This document shows positions 31,808-40,891 of a stretch of DNA of 50,996 nt, piece after piece (position 1 is the stretch's first letter; the number at the start of each line of letters is the position of its first letter). The position numbers and the translations under genes are program-made. Source of the DNA: Lacticaseibacillus sharpeae JCM 1186 = DSM 20505 (GTDB lineage: Bacteria > Bacillota > Bacilli > Lactobacillales > Lactobacillaceae); assembly GCF_001436225.1 (NCBI RefSeq), contig NZ_AYYO01000027.1:1-50996 (forward strand). The letters run 5' to 3'. Under the pieces are notes generated by a model. The model was not told the origin of the DNA. It did no database searches and saw only the letters and a program-made list of their open reading frames with translations.

Positions 31808-32969
31808 CGAACTCCCCCACTGGCTGACCAGCGCGCTGCCAGCCATCGTGCTCGCATTAATTGTCACTGGCACCAGTAACGAAACCAAAATCGCGCACCC
31901 GTACCTCATCGCACTGCTCGTTTGCCTGCCCCTACTTGCTCTGCCCTGGGTTGCGGGCAACGGCATCACCCTCATCCTGCTGGCTGGGGTCAGCCTGACG
32001 CGCTGGCTACGGTCAGCCACCAGGAACCGCGGCGGCTTCATTCCCGCAATTCTGCTGCTAGCTGTCGGGGTAGCGGTGTTCGTAATTCCGCTGCAACCCG
32101 CACTAGTGCTCACGCTGCTCCTCGCCGCCATTTTGCACATCCTCACCACCGGCAGTCGGCAAAACTACCGGCCGCTACAAGTGTTGCTGCTTGCCCTGCA
32201 CCTGATCTTCATCGCCCTGTCCGCAATCACTAGCGCATGGGTGCAAGTCCTTACCCTCTGCGCCTGGGCGGGCACGCTATGGTTAACCAAAATGCTGCTT
32301 GATTACCTATTCCACGAAACGGACATGGTCTACGCGCGGTCGCTGGACAAAATCATGGCGCACTACACTACCGAAATCAACGGGCTGTACGCCAACATTC
32401 GCGGCTGGCGGCATGACTACCACGACCACCTGCAAGCCCTCAAGTACTACCTGCATGATGACCAGCTGCAGCAGGCCCACGACTATCTCAACCAGCTGGA
32501 AGATAAGCTTGATGAGATTGACGATATCGTCCACTCTGGCAACACCGTCATGGACGCAGTCGTTAACTCCAAGCTCGCCTTGGCTGAGAAAGCCCAAATC
32601 GCCACCGACGTCTCCGTATTCGTCGGCCACCAACCCCTGATTTCCGACATCGACCTGGTTGTCATCCTCGGCAACGTGCTGGACAATGCCATTGAGGCTG
32701 CCAGTGAGCAACCCGACCCCACGACGCGATTCATCCGCGTTTACATCGCCATCGAAAAGCAGCAATTGTACATCTCGGTCACCAACAGTCGCCGTGCTGA
32801 TCAGGTGATTGACATCAACTACGCGTCCACGAAGAACGACAAGCGCGGCCTCGGGATTCGCCGCATCAATGCCCTGGTCGCAAAGTACCACGGCATCATT
32901 AACCGCCAATACGAAGAGGGCGTGTTCGTGACGGAAGTACTGCTGCCGCTAATCCGCATATCGGCGTGA
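31800..32969 (+). CDS. GHKL sensor histidine kinase (cassette B)
   Basis: 389 residues from ATG 31800, which overlaps the end of the regulator gene and is better than the upstream GTG 31791. About five to six hydrophobic helices fill residues 1-170. The kinase core has likely phosphoacceptor His205 in GWRHDYHDHLQAL, N-box DNAIEA and KRGLGIRRIN. The cytoplasmic part is very close to the cassette A kinase, including the stretch INYASTKNDKRGLGIRRIN, while the membrane part has diverged. A terminator separates it from the transporter genes, as in cassette A. Confidence 0.9.
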   Translation: MLSELPHWLTSALPAIVLALIVTGTSNETKIAHPYLIALLVCLPLLALPWVAGNGITLILLAGVSLTRWLRSATRNRGGFIPAILLLAVGVAVFVIPLQPALVLTLLLAAILHILTTGSRQNYRPLQVLLLALHLIFIALSAITSAWVQVLTLCAWAGTLWLTKMLLDYLFHETDMVYARSLDKIMAHYTTEINGLYANIRGWRHDYHDHLQALKYYLHDDQLQQAHDYLNQLEDKLDEIDDIVHSGNTVMDAVVNSKLALAEKAQIATDVSVFVGHQPLISDIDLVVILGNVLDNAIEAASEQPDPTTRFIRVYIAIEKQQLYISVTNSRRADQVIDINYASTKNDKRGLGIRRINALVAKYHGIINRQYEEGVFVTEVLLPLIRISA

Positions 32970-32975
32970 GTAAAA

Positions 32976-33010
32976 CAGGGGGACTAACAAACATTGTTGG
33001 TTCTCCTTTT
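32976..33010 (+). terminator. Terminator behind the cassette B kinase gene
   Basis: Imperfect hairpin (GGGGGACTAACAA with TTGTTGGTTCTCC), then six T. Its place matches the terminator at 7177-7211 in cassette A. Confidence 0.7.
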
Positions 33011-33054
33011 TTACTAGTTACTGACCGCTGGACGTGCCACTGACGGCCAAATTT

Positions 33055-33101
33055 AGACATTTCAGGAATTTTTTGGTTGCCTACAGTGAATTGCCAGTAT
33101 G
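33055..33101 (+). promoter_or_regulatory. Putative LytTR-regulated promoter of cassette B transporter genes
   Basis: -10-like TATGCT at 33096-33101, same hexamer and context (CAG before it) as in cassette A. ACATTTCAG at 33055-33063 fits a LytTR half-site at most positions, but no convincing partner 12 bp away is visible. Confidence 0.35.
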
Positions 33102-33136
33102 CTAATCCCATCAACCATCAGAAAGCAGGTTCGCCT

Positions 33137-34957
33137 ATGTACAAGAAACAAACAAATAAACACGGCGTATTCAGCAATATCCATTGGCAGTGGCATTGGG
33201 TGACGCAGTCCGCTGATCACGCTTTGCCGCAATTAATTAGCAGCATTATCATTGATGTGATACTGGCGGTCGGTGCGACCATTTTGCCGGCCGTAGTCGT
33301 GCAATTACTGGCAGCTCACACCGCCTTACCCAACGTGGCGCTGGTGTTACTCGGCATTAGTGCGGCGTTGGCATTGGCACAATGGGGCCGACCTGTTAAT
33401 GAAATAGTGTTCACCAACACCTATAGGCGCGGACGTATTTTGCAGTTAATTCAGTTTGGTCTACATAAGGTGCAAGTACCGTACGTCTGGAACTCGATAC
33501 CAGCTTATGACCAGGATCGCTACACCGCATCCGCCTATGGGCTTTACGGCGATAGCACCGGGTCCGAAGCAATCATCAAGAACTTCCGCGAACTGTTAAG
33601 CAGTGCTCTCACGCTACTCTTCCTTCTTGGCTCCCTCGCCATCATCAAATGGTGGTTGCCGCTTCTTCTCCTGTTTTTCGCGCTAATCAGCGACCGGGTG
33701 CAACGCGCCACCCGGTCTTTCCGCCGGCAGCAGCGGGACCACAATAACAAGCTGATTAATAAGGTCAATTACATTTCACGGGCGGCATCAGCCGAAACGG
33801 GCGCCAAAGATATTCGCCTCTACAATTTTGCCGCCGAATTCAACGCGCACATGCAAGGCGCCACGCACGCGTGGGCGGCCAACGAATACCGCGTTTACTT
33901 CCGCACCTTCGTGCAAGCAACCATCATCGCGGCATTGAATGGACTGTGCAACTTTGCGATTTATGGCAGCCTCATCGCCAGCGTCATTCGCGGCGCGTTC
34001 ACTGCCAGCGGGTTCACTTACGCCTTCAACGCGGTCAGCACCACTACCACCCAGTTGACCCAACTGCTGACGGCGTGGAACGCGCTCAACCAGAATAGTG
34101 ACGATGTGGACTTAGTACGTAACTTATTCATGGTGGAAAACCAGGCCATCGCCGCGCCGAACCGCACGCGCACTGATTTACCAACCACACCGCAGCCCAT
34201 CATCTTCCAGCACGTCTACTTCCGCTACCCCGATGCTGACCACGACACCATCGCCGACCTGAACCTCACCATTTCGGCAGGGGCCAAAATGGCACTGGTT
34301 GGTGCCAACGGGGCGGGGAAAACAACCATCACCAACCTGATGCTCGGCCTACTCGAGCCCACCAGCGGCACCATCCTGCTTGGAGACACGCCCATTAACA
34401 CCTTCGTTTTGCACAATTACTGGCAATATTTTGCCCCTGTCTTCCAAGACTCAACGATTGCGGCCACGACCATCGCGGAGAATGTCGCCATGAGCAAAAA
34501 CGTTGACCGCCAGCGCATCCACGCTGCCTTAGAGCAAGCCGGGCTCACTACCGATGTGGCCCGTATGGAACACGGACTCGACACACCCCTCACCAATTAT
34601 ATTGCCGACGACGGCGTCGAACTTTCTGGTGGGCAGGAACAGAAGCTGATGTTGGCGCGCGCACTCTACCGCGACGCTCCCGTCTTGATTATGGACGAAC
34701 CCACCGCGGCACTAGATGCACTGGCCGAAAGTAAGATTTACCAAGAATACAACCAAATGGTGACCGGCAAAACCAGCATCTTCATTAGTCACCGGCTCGC
34801 CTCCACACAGTTTGCTGACGAAATTCTATTCTTAGACCACGGGCACATCACCGAACGTGGCCAGCACCGCGACCTGCTCGCCACCGGGGGTGGTTACGCC
34901 GAATTATTCAAGATTCAAAGTCGTTATTACCAGGAGGACGCGGAAAATGCTGACTAA
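33137..34957 (+). CDS. ABC exporter half-transporter (cassette B, first subunit)
   Basis: 606 residues, fused permease and ATPase. About six helices in residues 1-320. ABC domain with Walker A GANGAGKTT, Q-loop VFQDSTIAA, signature LSGGQEQKLMLARAL, Walker B VLIMDEPTAALDA and H-loop ISHRLAS. Start ATG 33137 has only a modest GCAGG box. Paralogue of the protein at 5221-7065, with shared features such as AEFNAHMQGATHAWAANEYRVYFR against the matching region there. Its stop overlaps the next gene by 11 nt. Likely one half of a heterodimeric exporter; substrate unknown. Confidence 0.88.
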   Translation: MYKKQTNKHGVFSNIHWQWHWVTQSADHALPQLISSIIIDVILAVGATILPAVVVQLLAAHTALPNVALVLLGISAALALAQWGRPVNEIVFTNTYRRGRILQLIQFGLHKVQVPYVWNSIPAYDQDRYTASAYGLYGDSTGSEAIIKNFRELLSSALTLLFLLGSLAIIKWWLPLLLLFFALISDRVQRATRSFRRQQRDHNNKLINKVNYISRAASAETGAKDIRLYNFAAEFNAHMQGATHAWAANEYRVYFRTFVQATIIAALNGLCNFAIYGSLIASVIRGAFTASGFTYAFNAVSTTTTQLTQLLTAWNALNQNSDDVDLVRNLFMVENQAIAAPNRTRTDLPTTPQPIIFQHVYFRYPDADHDTIADLNLTISAGAKMALVGANGAGKTTITNLMLGLLEPTSGTILLGDTPINTFVLHNYWQYFAPVFQDSTIAATTIAENVAMSKNVDRQRIHAALEQAGLTTDVARMEHGLDTPLTNYIADDGVELSGGQEQKLMLARALYRDAPVLIMDEPTAALDALAESKIYQEYNQMVTGKTSIFISHRLASTQFADEILFLDHGHITERGQHRDLLATGGGYAELFKIQSRYYQEDAENAD

Positions 34958-36833
34958 ATTCAACCAAACTTACAGGCGGTACCTGCGCTTCATCCACCGT
35001 GTCGACCAATACGCACTGCCAATCACGATTGCCAACGCGTTAGGCCAAATTGTGGTGCCCTACCTAACCTTCATTTTATTGGGTTGGCTGCTGAATACCG
35101 TTCTTGGTGGTACCAGCATCAATGCTATTATCTGGCCACTTGCCGGCTTCCTCGCCTTGATTTTCTGTCTGCAAGCACTCGCAGCCGCGGCAACCAACTA
35201 CTTCGAACGTCTCTCAATGCGCCTGGATAACCAAATTACGACCATGGTTGCAGATAAGCAAGCGCGCGTCAGCCTGCATTTGTTCAATGACCCGCAATTT
35301 CGCAAGGCCTATTCTGCCGTTGATCAGGGTCGCATGTACTTCGGTGGCTTTGACCGCTTTCTCGAAGGTAACGTCACCCCCGTGGTGAACTTGATTCTCG
35401 CACTACTCGTGACGGGGACCGTAATCGGACGCTTGTTTTTCACGCACAGCACCACAACCACAACGCTGGCAGCCTTCGCCAACAGTTGGCTATACCCACT
35501 GGTCTTAGTGGCAATTATTATCGTTCCCATCGTGGTTTCGATTATCACTAGCCGCATTGGCGGGCGCATTATGCAACAGTTCTTCACCAGCAACGTACAA
35601 TTGAACCGCGAACTAGATTACTACTTCAACCACGTATTCAGTGAAGACAAAATGGGCAAGACACTCAGGGTTTACGACATCGATAACCTCATGGGCAACC
35701 ATCTGACCGAGGTCAATGCCAGATCATACAAGAACAACGCACACACGTACGTCAAAAGCACGCGTATCTCTGCACTTGGCGGGACCACAATTGTGCTAGT
35801 TACAGGGGCGATTTACATCATGTTGGCCATCAAAAGCGGCACCGGTGCCATCCCCGTTGGGACCGTAGTCATGTACGCCGGCTTCTTCACCCAACTGATT
35901 AGCGCCGTCTCCAACCTGCTCAACATTCTCGGTTGGGCCCCACCACTGAACCAAGCACTGACGGCCACCATTGACTTCCTCGAAATGCCTGATCCCGGCG
36001 CAAACGGCAGTCTCCCCATCGAAAAGCGCCGCGACAACAAGTACCAACTTGAATTCCACGACGTTAGCTTCAAGTATCCTGGCGCCAAGGAGTTTGCCCT
36101 GCAGCACGTCAACCTGAAGCTCGCCATCGGTCAGCGGCTGGCCCTGGTTGGCCAGAACGGGTCGGGCAAGACCACCCTCATCCGCCTGCTCACCCGGCTC
36201 GACCAGCCGACTAGCGGCACCATCACTTTGAACGGCATCGACATTCAGAAGTACGACCTGCACGAATACCAGCAAATTTTTGCCGCCGTCTTCCAGGACT
36301 TCAAAATGTTCGCCCTCCCCGTTGTCGATAACGTGGCGGCCAGCGCGCACCCCGACCGAGCACGCGTCGAATCCGCCCTGGAGATTGCGGGTGTCGCCGA
36401 GCGTGTCCACCGAATGAACCACGGCATCGACACGCCGCTCACCCGGGAACTGGACGAGACCGGTGAGGACGTTTCTGGTGGTGAAGCACAAAAAATCGCC
36501 ATCGCCCGCGCCTGGTACAAGGACGCGCCATTCATCATCCTGGATGAGCCCACCGCAGCCCTCGACCCAATCTCTGAGTACGACATTTACCAGCACCTCG
36601 ACGACCTGATTGCGGACAAGACCGCCATCTACATCAGCCACCGCATGAGTTCCACGCGGTTTGCGGCCCGCATCGTGGTCTTGGATCACGGCCAAATCGT
36701 GCAGGACGGCACCCACGCGAGCCTCATGGCCGAAGCCGGGGTCTACCGTGACCTGTTCAATGCCCAGGCCCAGTACTACACCAAGGAACGGATTGCCAAG
36801 GAACGCAAGAACGCGGACCTCGTTTACGAATAA
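34947..36833 (+). CDS. ABC exporter half-transporter (cassette B, second subunit)
   Basis: 628 residues from ATG 34947 behind AGGAGG. N-terminal YRRYLRFIHRVDQYALPITIAN is close to the YRRYLRVV..HQMDHAALPVTF-like start of the cassette A partner. About six helices; ABC domain with Walker A GQNGSGKTT, Q-loop VFQDFKMFA, signature VSGGEAQKIAIARAW, Walker B FIILDEPTAALDP and H-loop YISHRMSS. It overlaps the preceding half-transporter gene and completes the heterodimer. A terminator follows at once. Both ATP sites appear to have intact motifs. Confidence 0.88.
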   Translation: MLTKFNQTYRRYLRFIHRVDQYALPITIANALGQIVVPYLTFILLGWLLNTVLGGTSINAIIWPLAGFLALIFCLQALAAAATNYFERLSMRLDNQITTMVADKQARVSLHLFNDPQFRKAYSAVDQGRMYFGGFDRFLEGNVTPVVNLILALLVTGTVIGRLFFTHSTTTTTLAAFANSWLYPLVLVAIIIVPIVVSIITSRIGGRIMQQFFTSNVQLNRELDYYFNHVFSEDKMGKTLRVYDIDNLMGNHLTEVNARSYKNNAHTYVKSTRISALGGTTIVLVTGAIYIMLAIKSGTGAIPVGTVVMYAGFFTQLISAVSNLLNILGWAPPLNQALTATIDFLEMPDPGANGSLPIEKRRDNKYQLEFHDVSFKYPGAKEFALQHVNLKLAIGQRLALVGQNGSGKTTLIRLLTRLDQPTSGTITLNGIDIQKYDLHEYQQIFAAVFQDFKMFALPVVDNVAASAHPDRARVESALEIAGVAERVHRMNHGIDTPLTRELDETGEDVSGGEAQKIAIARAWYKDAPFIILDEPTAALDPISEYDIYQHLDDLIADKTAIYISHRMSSTRFAARIVVLDHGQIVQDGTHASLMAEAGVYRDLFNAQAQYYTKERIAKERKNADLVYE

Positions 36834-36844
36834 GTTAATTGCAG

Positions 36845-36885
36845 ACACGCCGCCAGCGTACAACAACCGCCGGCAGCGTGTTTTT
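36845..36885 (+). terminator. Terminator of cassette B
   Basis: ACACGC (36845-36850) with GCGTGT (36876-36881) and a partly paired inner GC-rich stem, then T5. Confidence 0.65.
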
Positions 36886-37099
36886 GCCATTTTGCGCTCA
36901 TTATTCGTGCATATTTATCGACCGTTCTGCGCCGCGTTTGTATCGCTGCTTAGTTTGTGACGTATTGCTTTTGTCACAACAATGGCAGCCCATTCAACTA
37001 GCTTGTCGGCACAGATATCATTCCTATTTCAACTGTTGCCGATGTATATTTTATTACCTATTTATGATATTATTTTCTTAAAATTAGGAGGCGGTTAAA

Positions 37100-37795
37100 A
37101 TGTTAGAAGTATCTGGGCTCAACTTTGCATTTAAGGACAAGCCGATTCTACGTGACGTGAACTTCACTCTGGGTGACGGGCAGGTCATTGGCCTCGTCGC
37201 ACCAAACGGGACGGGGAAAACCACGCTGCTGCGGCTATTGTGCGGCTTGCTCCCAAACAAGGACGCCAGCATCAAGCTGAACGGCGTCGACCTCAAGAAG
37301 AAGCGCACCGCCTTCTTGAAGCAGCTCTTCTTCCTGGAGAGTTCCAACCACCTCTACGCGGACCTAACCGTGCGCGACCACCTGCTGTACGTGAAGCGGA
37401 TGTGGAAGTCCAAGGTCGACATCAACGCGGTCATCGAAGAACTGGGTATGACCAGTTACTACAAGAAGAAAATCAAGAGCTTGTCCCTCGGGATGAAACA
37501 GCACGCGCTGCTGGCGATGTACATCATTAGCGACGCCCAAACCATGTTCATCGACGAACCGCTGAACGGGCTGGACCCCACCAGTATTCAGGAGTTCGAG
37601 CACATGTTCCGCCGGCTGCGGGATGAGGGTAAGACGCTGCTCGTATCCTCCCACCAGATGGATAGTGTCGGCCGGGTCTGTGATTCCGTCTTCTTCCTCA
37701 AGAACCAGAACATCACGAACATCGAAAACACCGGCCAGGACATGATGGCGCTGTACACCGAAATGTTCATGACGGAGGCGACTGCCGATGCGTGA
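37100..37795 (+). CDS. ABC transporter ATP-binding protein
   Basis: 231 residues of the drug/bacteriocin-type (BcrA/EcsA-like) ATPases. Walker A reads APNGTGKTT, with Ala instead of the first Gly, a variant seen in such ATPases. Signature LSLGMKQ, Walker B TMFIDEPLNGLDP and H-loop VSSHQM are present. AGGAGG lies 9 nt before ATG. The upstream 80 bp are very AT-rich and contain the promoter (for example TTGCCG at 37036-37041 and TATTTA 17 bp on). It overlaps the first permease gene by 8 nt, so this is one three-gene operon. Substrate unknown. Confidence 0.9.
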   Translation: MLEVSGLNFAFKDKPILRDVNFTLGDGQVIGLVAPNGTGKTTLLRLLCGLLPNKDASIKLNGVDLKKKRTAFLKQLFFLESSNHLYADLTVRDHLLYVKRMWKSKVDINAVIEELGMTSYYKKKIKSLSLGMKQHALLAMYIISDAQTMFIDEPLNGLDPTSIQEFEHMFRRLRDEGKTLLVSSHQMDSVGRVCDSVFFLKNQNITNIENTGQDMMALYTEMFMTEATADA

Positions 37796-38975
37796 ACAAT
37801 ACCTCTTCGACCTGAAGAAGAACATCTGGTCGAGCACGAACGTCGTCATCTTCATCGCGTTCCTGATTTTAATGCTCGGCACTTTTTTCACCGCCCTCGG
37901 CACCAAGGACGCATCCATGAACGACATGATGCGTGCCTACAGTGAAGCCGGTGACAATATCCAGGTCACCGTCAAGGCACTGAACGAGAAGAAGCACCTG
38001 ACCAAAGATGAACAGGCACTACTGGCCCAGAAGCAAAAGCAGCAGGAGTACATCAGCAACATCTCGATGGACTACTCCGGTCTGCTCAGCCCCATCCCCA
38101 TGAACACGGTCAAGGAAACGGACCAGGCCATCCTCGATTACGCCAAGTACAACTTGCGCGAGGCCAAGAAGGGCAACAAGAACCTCGTGCTCATCAGCTA
38201 CAAGGGCAAGGAAGTGGACAACACCCTGCTGGGCCGCAAGAAGGACGTCGCCTTTTACACCTACCTGGTGCAACACAACACGATGGAAATCCCGGCGAAT
38301 AAGGTTGACGCGCCGGCCGCGACCTACCTGCCGTACCAGTTCCTCTACCACCTGTCGCCACTCATCATCCTGGCCGTCTTCCTCGTCCAGCTCGGCCAGC
38401 TGTTCACGAGCGAAAAGCGGGACGGCACCATCAGCTTCATGAACAACCTGCCCACCGGCAAGCTGCGCATCCTGGTGGCGCGCATGCTGACGTTCCTCAC
38501 CATCACCATCCCCCTGTTCCTGGGTGCCTGCCTGACGACCTACATCATCACGGGCATCAAGTTTGGCTGGGGCTCGTGGCAGTACCCGCTCGTCTACTCG
38601 GCGGACGGCAAAACACCAAGCATCATGACAGTCGGCCACTACTTTGCCATGCTCTGTGCGCTCTTCCTCATCATCGTGCTCTTCTTGATGGTACTCAGCG
38701 CACTAGTGGGGCTCATCTCCGGCAACTTCGGCGTCAATATCGTCGTTTGCGCCGTTCCGCTCGTGCTCGCGACTAAGCAGGTGCTGACAGCCGGCATCAT
38801 TGCGCACTTCACCAAGTTCCTGCCCAGCAGCTATTTTGACGCTTCGAAAGTCATCCTGCACGAGACGGACTGGTCCATCTTGGGCATCGGGGGCGGCGTC
38901 CTCGTCATCCTGCTCTGGACCGCCGTCCTCTTCGGCCTGTGCGTCCTCATTCTGCGCCGCCGCGAACGGCTGTAG
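37788..38975 (+). CDS. ABC-2 type permease, first subunit
   Basis: 395 residues. One N-terminal helix (about 18-38), a large extracytoplasmic region (about 40-180) with a charged coiled-coil-like stretch (NEKKHLTKDEQALLAQKQKQQEY), then five helices to the C-terminus. Contains the typical cytoplasmic loop SEKRDGTISFMNNLPTGKLRILVARML of ABC-2 permeases. GGAGG is 9 nt before ATG, inside the ATPase gene. Works with the ATPase at 37100 and the second permease 12 nt downstream. Confidence 0.85.
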   Translation: MREQYLFDLKKNIWSSTNVVIFIAFLILMLGTFFTALGTKDASMNDMMRAYSEAGDNIQVTVKALNEKKHLTKDEQALLAQKQKQQEYISNISMDYSGLLSPIPMNTVKETDQAILDYAKYNLREAKKGNKNLVLISYKGKEVDNTLLGRKKDVAFYTYLVQHNTMEIPANKVDAPAATYLPYQFLYHLSPLIILAVFLVQLGQLFTSEKRDGTISFMNNLPTGKLRILVARMLTFLTITIPLFLGACLTTYIITGIKFGWGSWQYPLVYSADGKTPSIMTVGHYFAMLCALFLIIVLFLMVLSALVGLISGNFGVNIVVCAVPLVLATKQVLTAGIIAHFTKFLPSSYFDASKVILHETDWSILGIGGGVLVILLWTAVLFGLCVLILRRRERL

Positions 38976-38987
38976 CGGGGTAACGCG

Positions 38988-40214
38988 ATGAGAGCACAAT
39001 TCATTCTCGAGTGGAAAAAACAACCGTGGCTCCTGCACCTCTTCTGGTTCCTGCTCCTTCTCGCAATGGTTGGCACCACCGCCATTCGCTATGAAGCTAA
39101 CCCGCACAAGCACGGCATCGGCGATGGCGATAGCGAGCACGTTCGCTGGGCGGCCGGCACGGTAACGTCCGACCGCAAGTTTTGGTCAACCACAATCGCC
39201 AGGATGACCAGCAATCTCAAAAGCGACGTCGACAAGTCCGCAGATAGCCCGCAGAACCGCGACTACAAGCAGGCCGGTAAGACCACTAGCCAGCAACTCT
39301 TGCGCGGTGACTATCTGGGGGCCATCACCACGGAGGAAGCATTTTTAAAAAAATACCCCGAAACCCGTAACCGCAGCTATTTTCTCCTTGGTGACTTCAT
39401 TAACGCCGGCGGGACGGCAATCGAGAAAGATGCCGCAGTCAGTCAGTACATCCTCAAGCACAAACTGAACATCTTCCCCGGAATCACCGAATTCTCGTCC
39501 GCGCTGAATAACTTCACTGTCACCCTCGGTTTGAGCGGCATCGGCATTTTTGCTGACCAAGAGCGCACATTCTGCCTCATCGTCCTCACCATGGCCCTCA
39601 CCACCTTCGCCATGGTCTTCTACCGCGACCGTAAAAACGGCACCGCCAGCATGATGCGGGCGGCGCCAATTACCGCGGGCAAGCAGGCACTGATTCGCTG
39701 GGCGGCCACCACGCTCGTGCTCAACTTAGTGCTGCTCTTAGTGGCCGGCCTAATTCTGGCCGTCATGAGCACCTTCCCCGATCGCACCTGGGGGACGTTC
39801 GCCTACCCAATCGCCGTTGACTTCATGAACAAGGTCATCATCGTGCCGCTGGGTCGCCTGCTGCTGGAGTGGCTGCTGGTGGCCAATCTGTGGTTCATCC
39901 TGATTGGTAGTGCCGCCCACTTGTTCAGCCTGTTTTCACGGAACACCATACTGGGCATGGCACTGCTGGCGACCGGCGTTTTCCTCGAACCGCTGAACCT
40001 CAGCGCCCTCATCCCCGCTGGCTTGCTGCGCATCCTGCCGGGGCACTTCATCGACTTTGCCGCCGTTGTGCGCCACTACCGCGAATTCAGCGTCGTGTCG
40101 CTGGTCAACACTTCCGGCACGTTCCTAATCTGGACCGCCATGTTCGTCTTCCTGGCCGGTATCCTCTTGCGTCTGCGCACCCGCAGCAGCAGTGCCCTGC
40201 TGGCAACTGACTAA
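38988..40214 (+). CDS. ABC-2 type permease, second subunit
   Basis: 408 residues, same topology as the preceding permease: one helix (about 13-30), an extracytoplasmic part (about 32-175) and five to six helices. The cytoplasmic loop FYRDRKNGTASMMRAAPITAGKQALIRWA corresponds to the SEKRDGT loop of its partner. It resembles the orphan permease at 26471-27721 in layout. AGCGGGG is the likely ribosome binding site. Confidence 0.85.
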   Translation: MRAQFILEWKKQPWLLHLFWFLLLLAMVGTTAIRYEANPHKHGIGDGDSEHVRWAAGTVTSDRKFWSTTIARMTSNLKSDVDKSADSPQNRDYKQAGKTTSQQLLRGDYLGAITTEEAFLKKYPETRNRSYFLLGDFINAGGTAIEKDAAVSQYILKHKLNIFPGITEFSSALNNFTVTLGLSGIGIFADQERTFCLIVLTMALTTFAMVFYRDRKNGTASMMRAAPITAGKQALIRWAATTLVLNLVLLLVAGLILAVMSTFPDRTWGTFAYPIAVDFMNKVIIVPLGRLLLEWLLVANLWFILIGSAAHLFSLFSRNTILGMALLATGVFLEPLNLSALIPAGLLRILPGHFIDFAAVVRHYREFSVVSLVNTSGTFLIWTAMFVFLAGILLRLRTRSSSALLATD

Positions 40215-40322
40215 CGACGACCGCTTACGCACGATATTTGACCACTCACGTTTTTTTGCGGACACCAGCACCCGGCGTAGCTATACTAAAGTCATCATCA
40301 AGTTCAGAAAGTAGGCACCATT

Positions 40323-40835
40323 ATGAAAAAATCAATCGTCGTTCTCGGTAACCACCACGTCACCGGCTTCTGGGCCGTTCCCGCACTCATCCTCGGCGTT
40401 ATTCTCGGCCTAGCCATCCTCGCCCTCGTCGTTCCGCTCACTCTGGGCGTGACGGCGGTCGCGCTGGTCGCGGCGTTGGGCGCGGTTGCCTTTGCCCTGA
40501 TCGTGGCGGCAATTGCCATCATCGGGGCGTTGGCCTTCCTGCGCTTCGGCCACTTCAAGCACGTGATCATTCGCTTCCGCCGCGATGGGCACAAGCAAAG
40601 CTGTCCGCTGAATGTTAACCTGCGCGGACGCGATGCCTGGAACACCATGCGCGCCTACTACGACGATAACCGCGAGCGGCACAGCTGGAGCCACGCCGTG
40701 AACCACGCCGCTAAGCTCTACTTCACCCGCGACCTCAAGGCCATCTTGACCCTCGCCATCGCCGAGCAGTACGGTGACGACATGGCGGCCGACTTCAGCA
40801 GCGTTAAGGGCAACTACGAATTGAACATCCACTAG
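40323..40835 (+). CDS. Membrane protein with soluble C-terminal domain, unknown
   Basis: 170 residues. Two hydrophobic helices (about 16-40 and 42-74) rich in Ala, Val and Ile are followed by a basic, soluble domain of about 95 residues (HFKHVIIRFRRDGHKQSCPLNVNLRGRDAW...). Family not recognised. GAAAGTAGG lies before ATG, and TATACT at 40281-40286 may be its -10 box, so it is transcribed apart from the ABC operon. A strong terminator follows. Confidence 0.7.
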   Translation: MKKSIVVLGNHHVTGFWAVPALILGVILGLAILALVVPLTLGVTAVALVAALGAVAFALIVAAIAIIGALAFLRFGHFKHVIIRFRRDGHKQSCPLNVNLRGRDAWNTMRAYYDDNRERHSWSHAVNHAAKLYFTRDLKAILTLAIAEQYGDDMAADFSSVKGNYELNIH

Positions 40836-40841
40836 TAATGT

Positions 40842-40878
40842 AAAGGGCGGGTCGCTGACAATCAGCGACCCGCCCTTT
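40842..40878. terminator. Bidirectional terminator
   Basis: 17-bp perfect stem (40842-40858 with 40862-40878), loop CAA, short A/T tracts. Confidence 0.85.
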
Positions 40879-40891
40879 GCGTTCATTAAGA

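Noticed and set aside
32970-33136. Search for a signalling or bacteriocin peptide between kinase and transporter in cassette B (and at 7066-7221 in cassette A)
   Set aside because: No short frame with a ribosome binding site and a double-glycine or signal-peptide leader was found; both gaps hold only a terminator and promoter elements.
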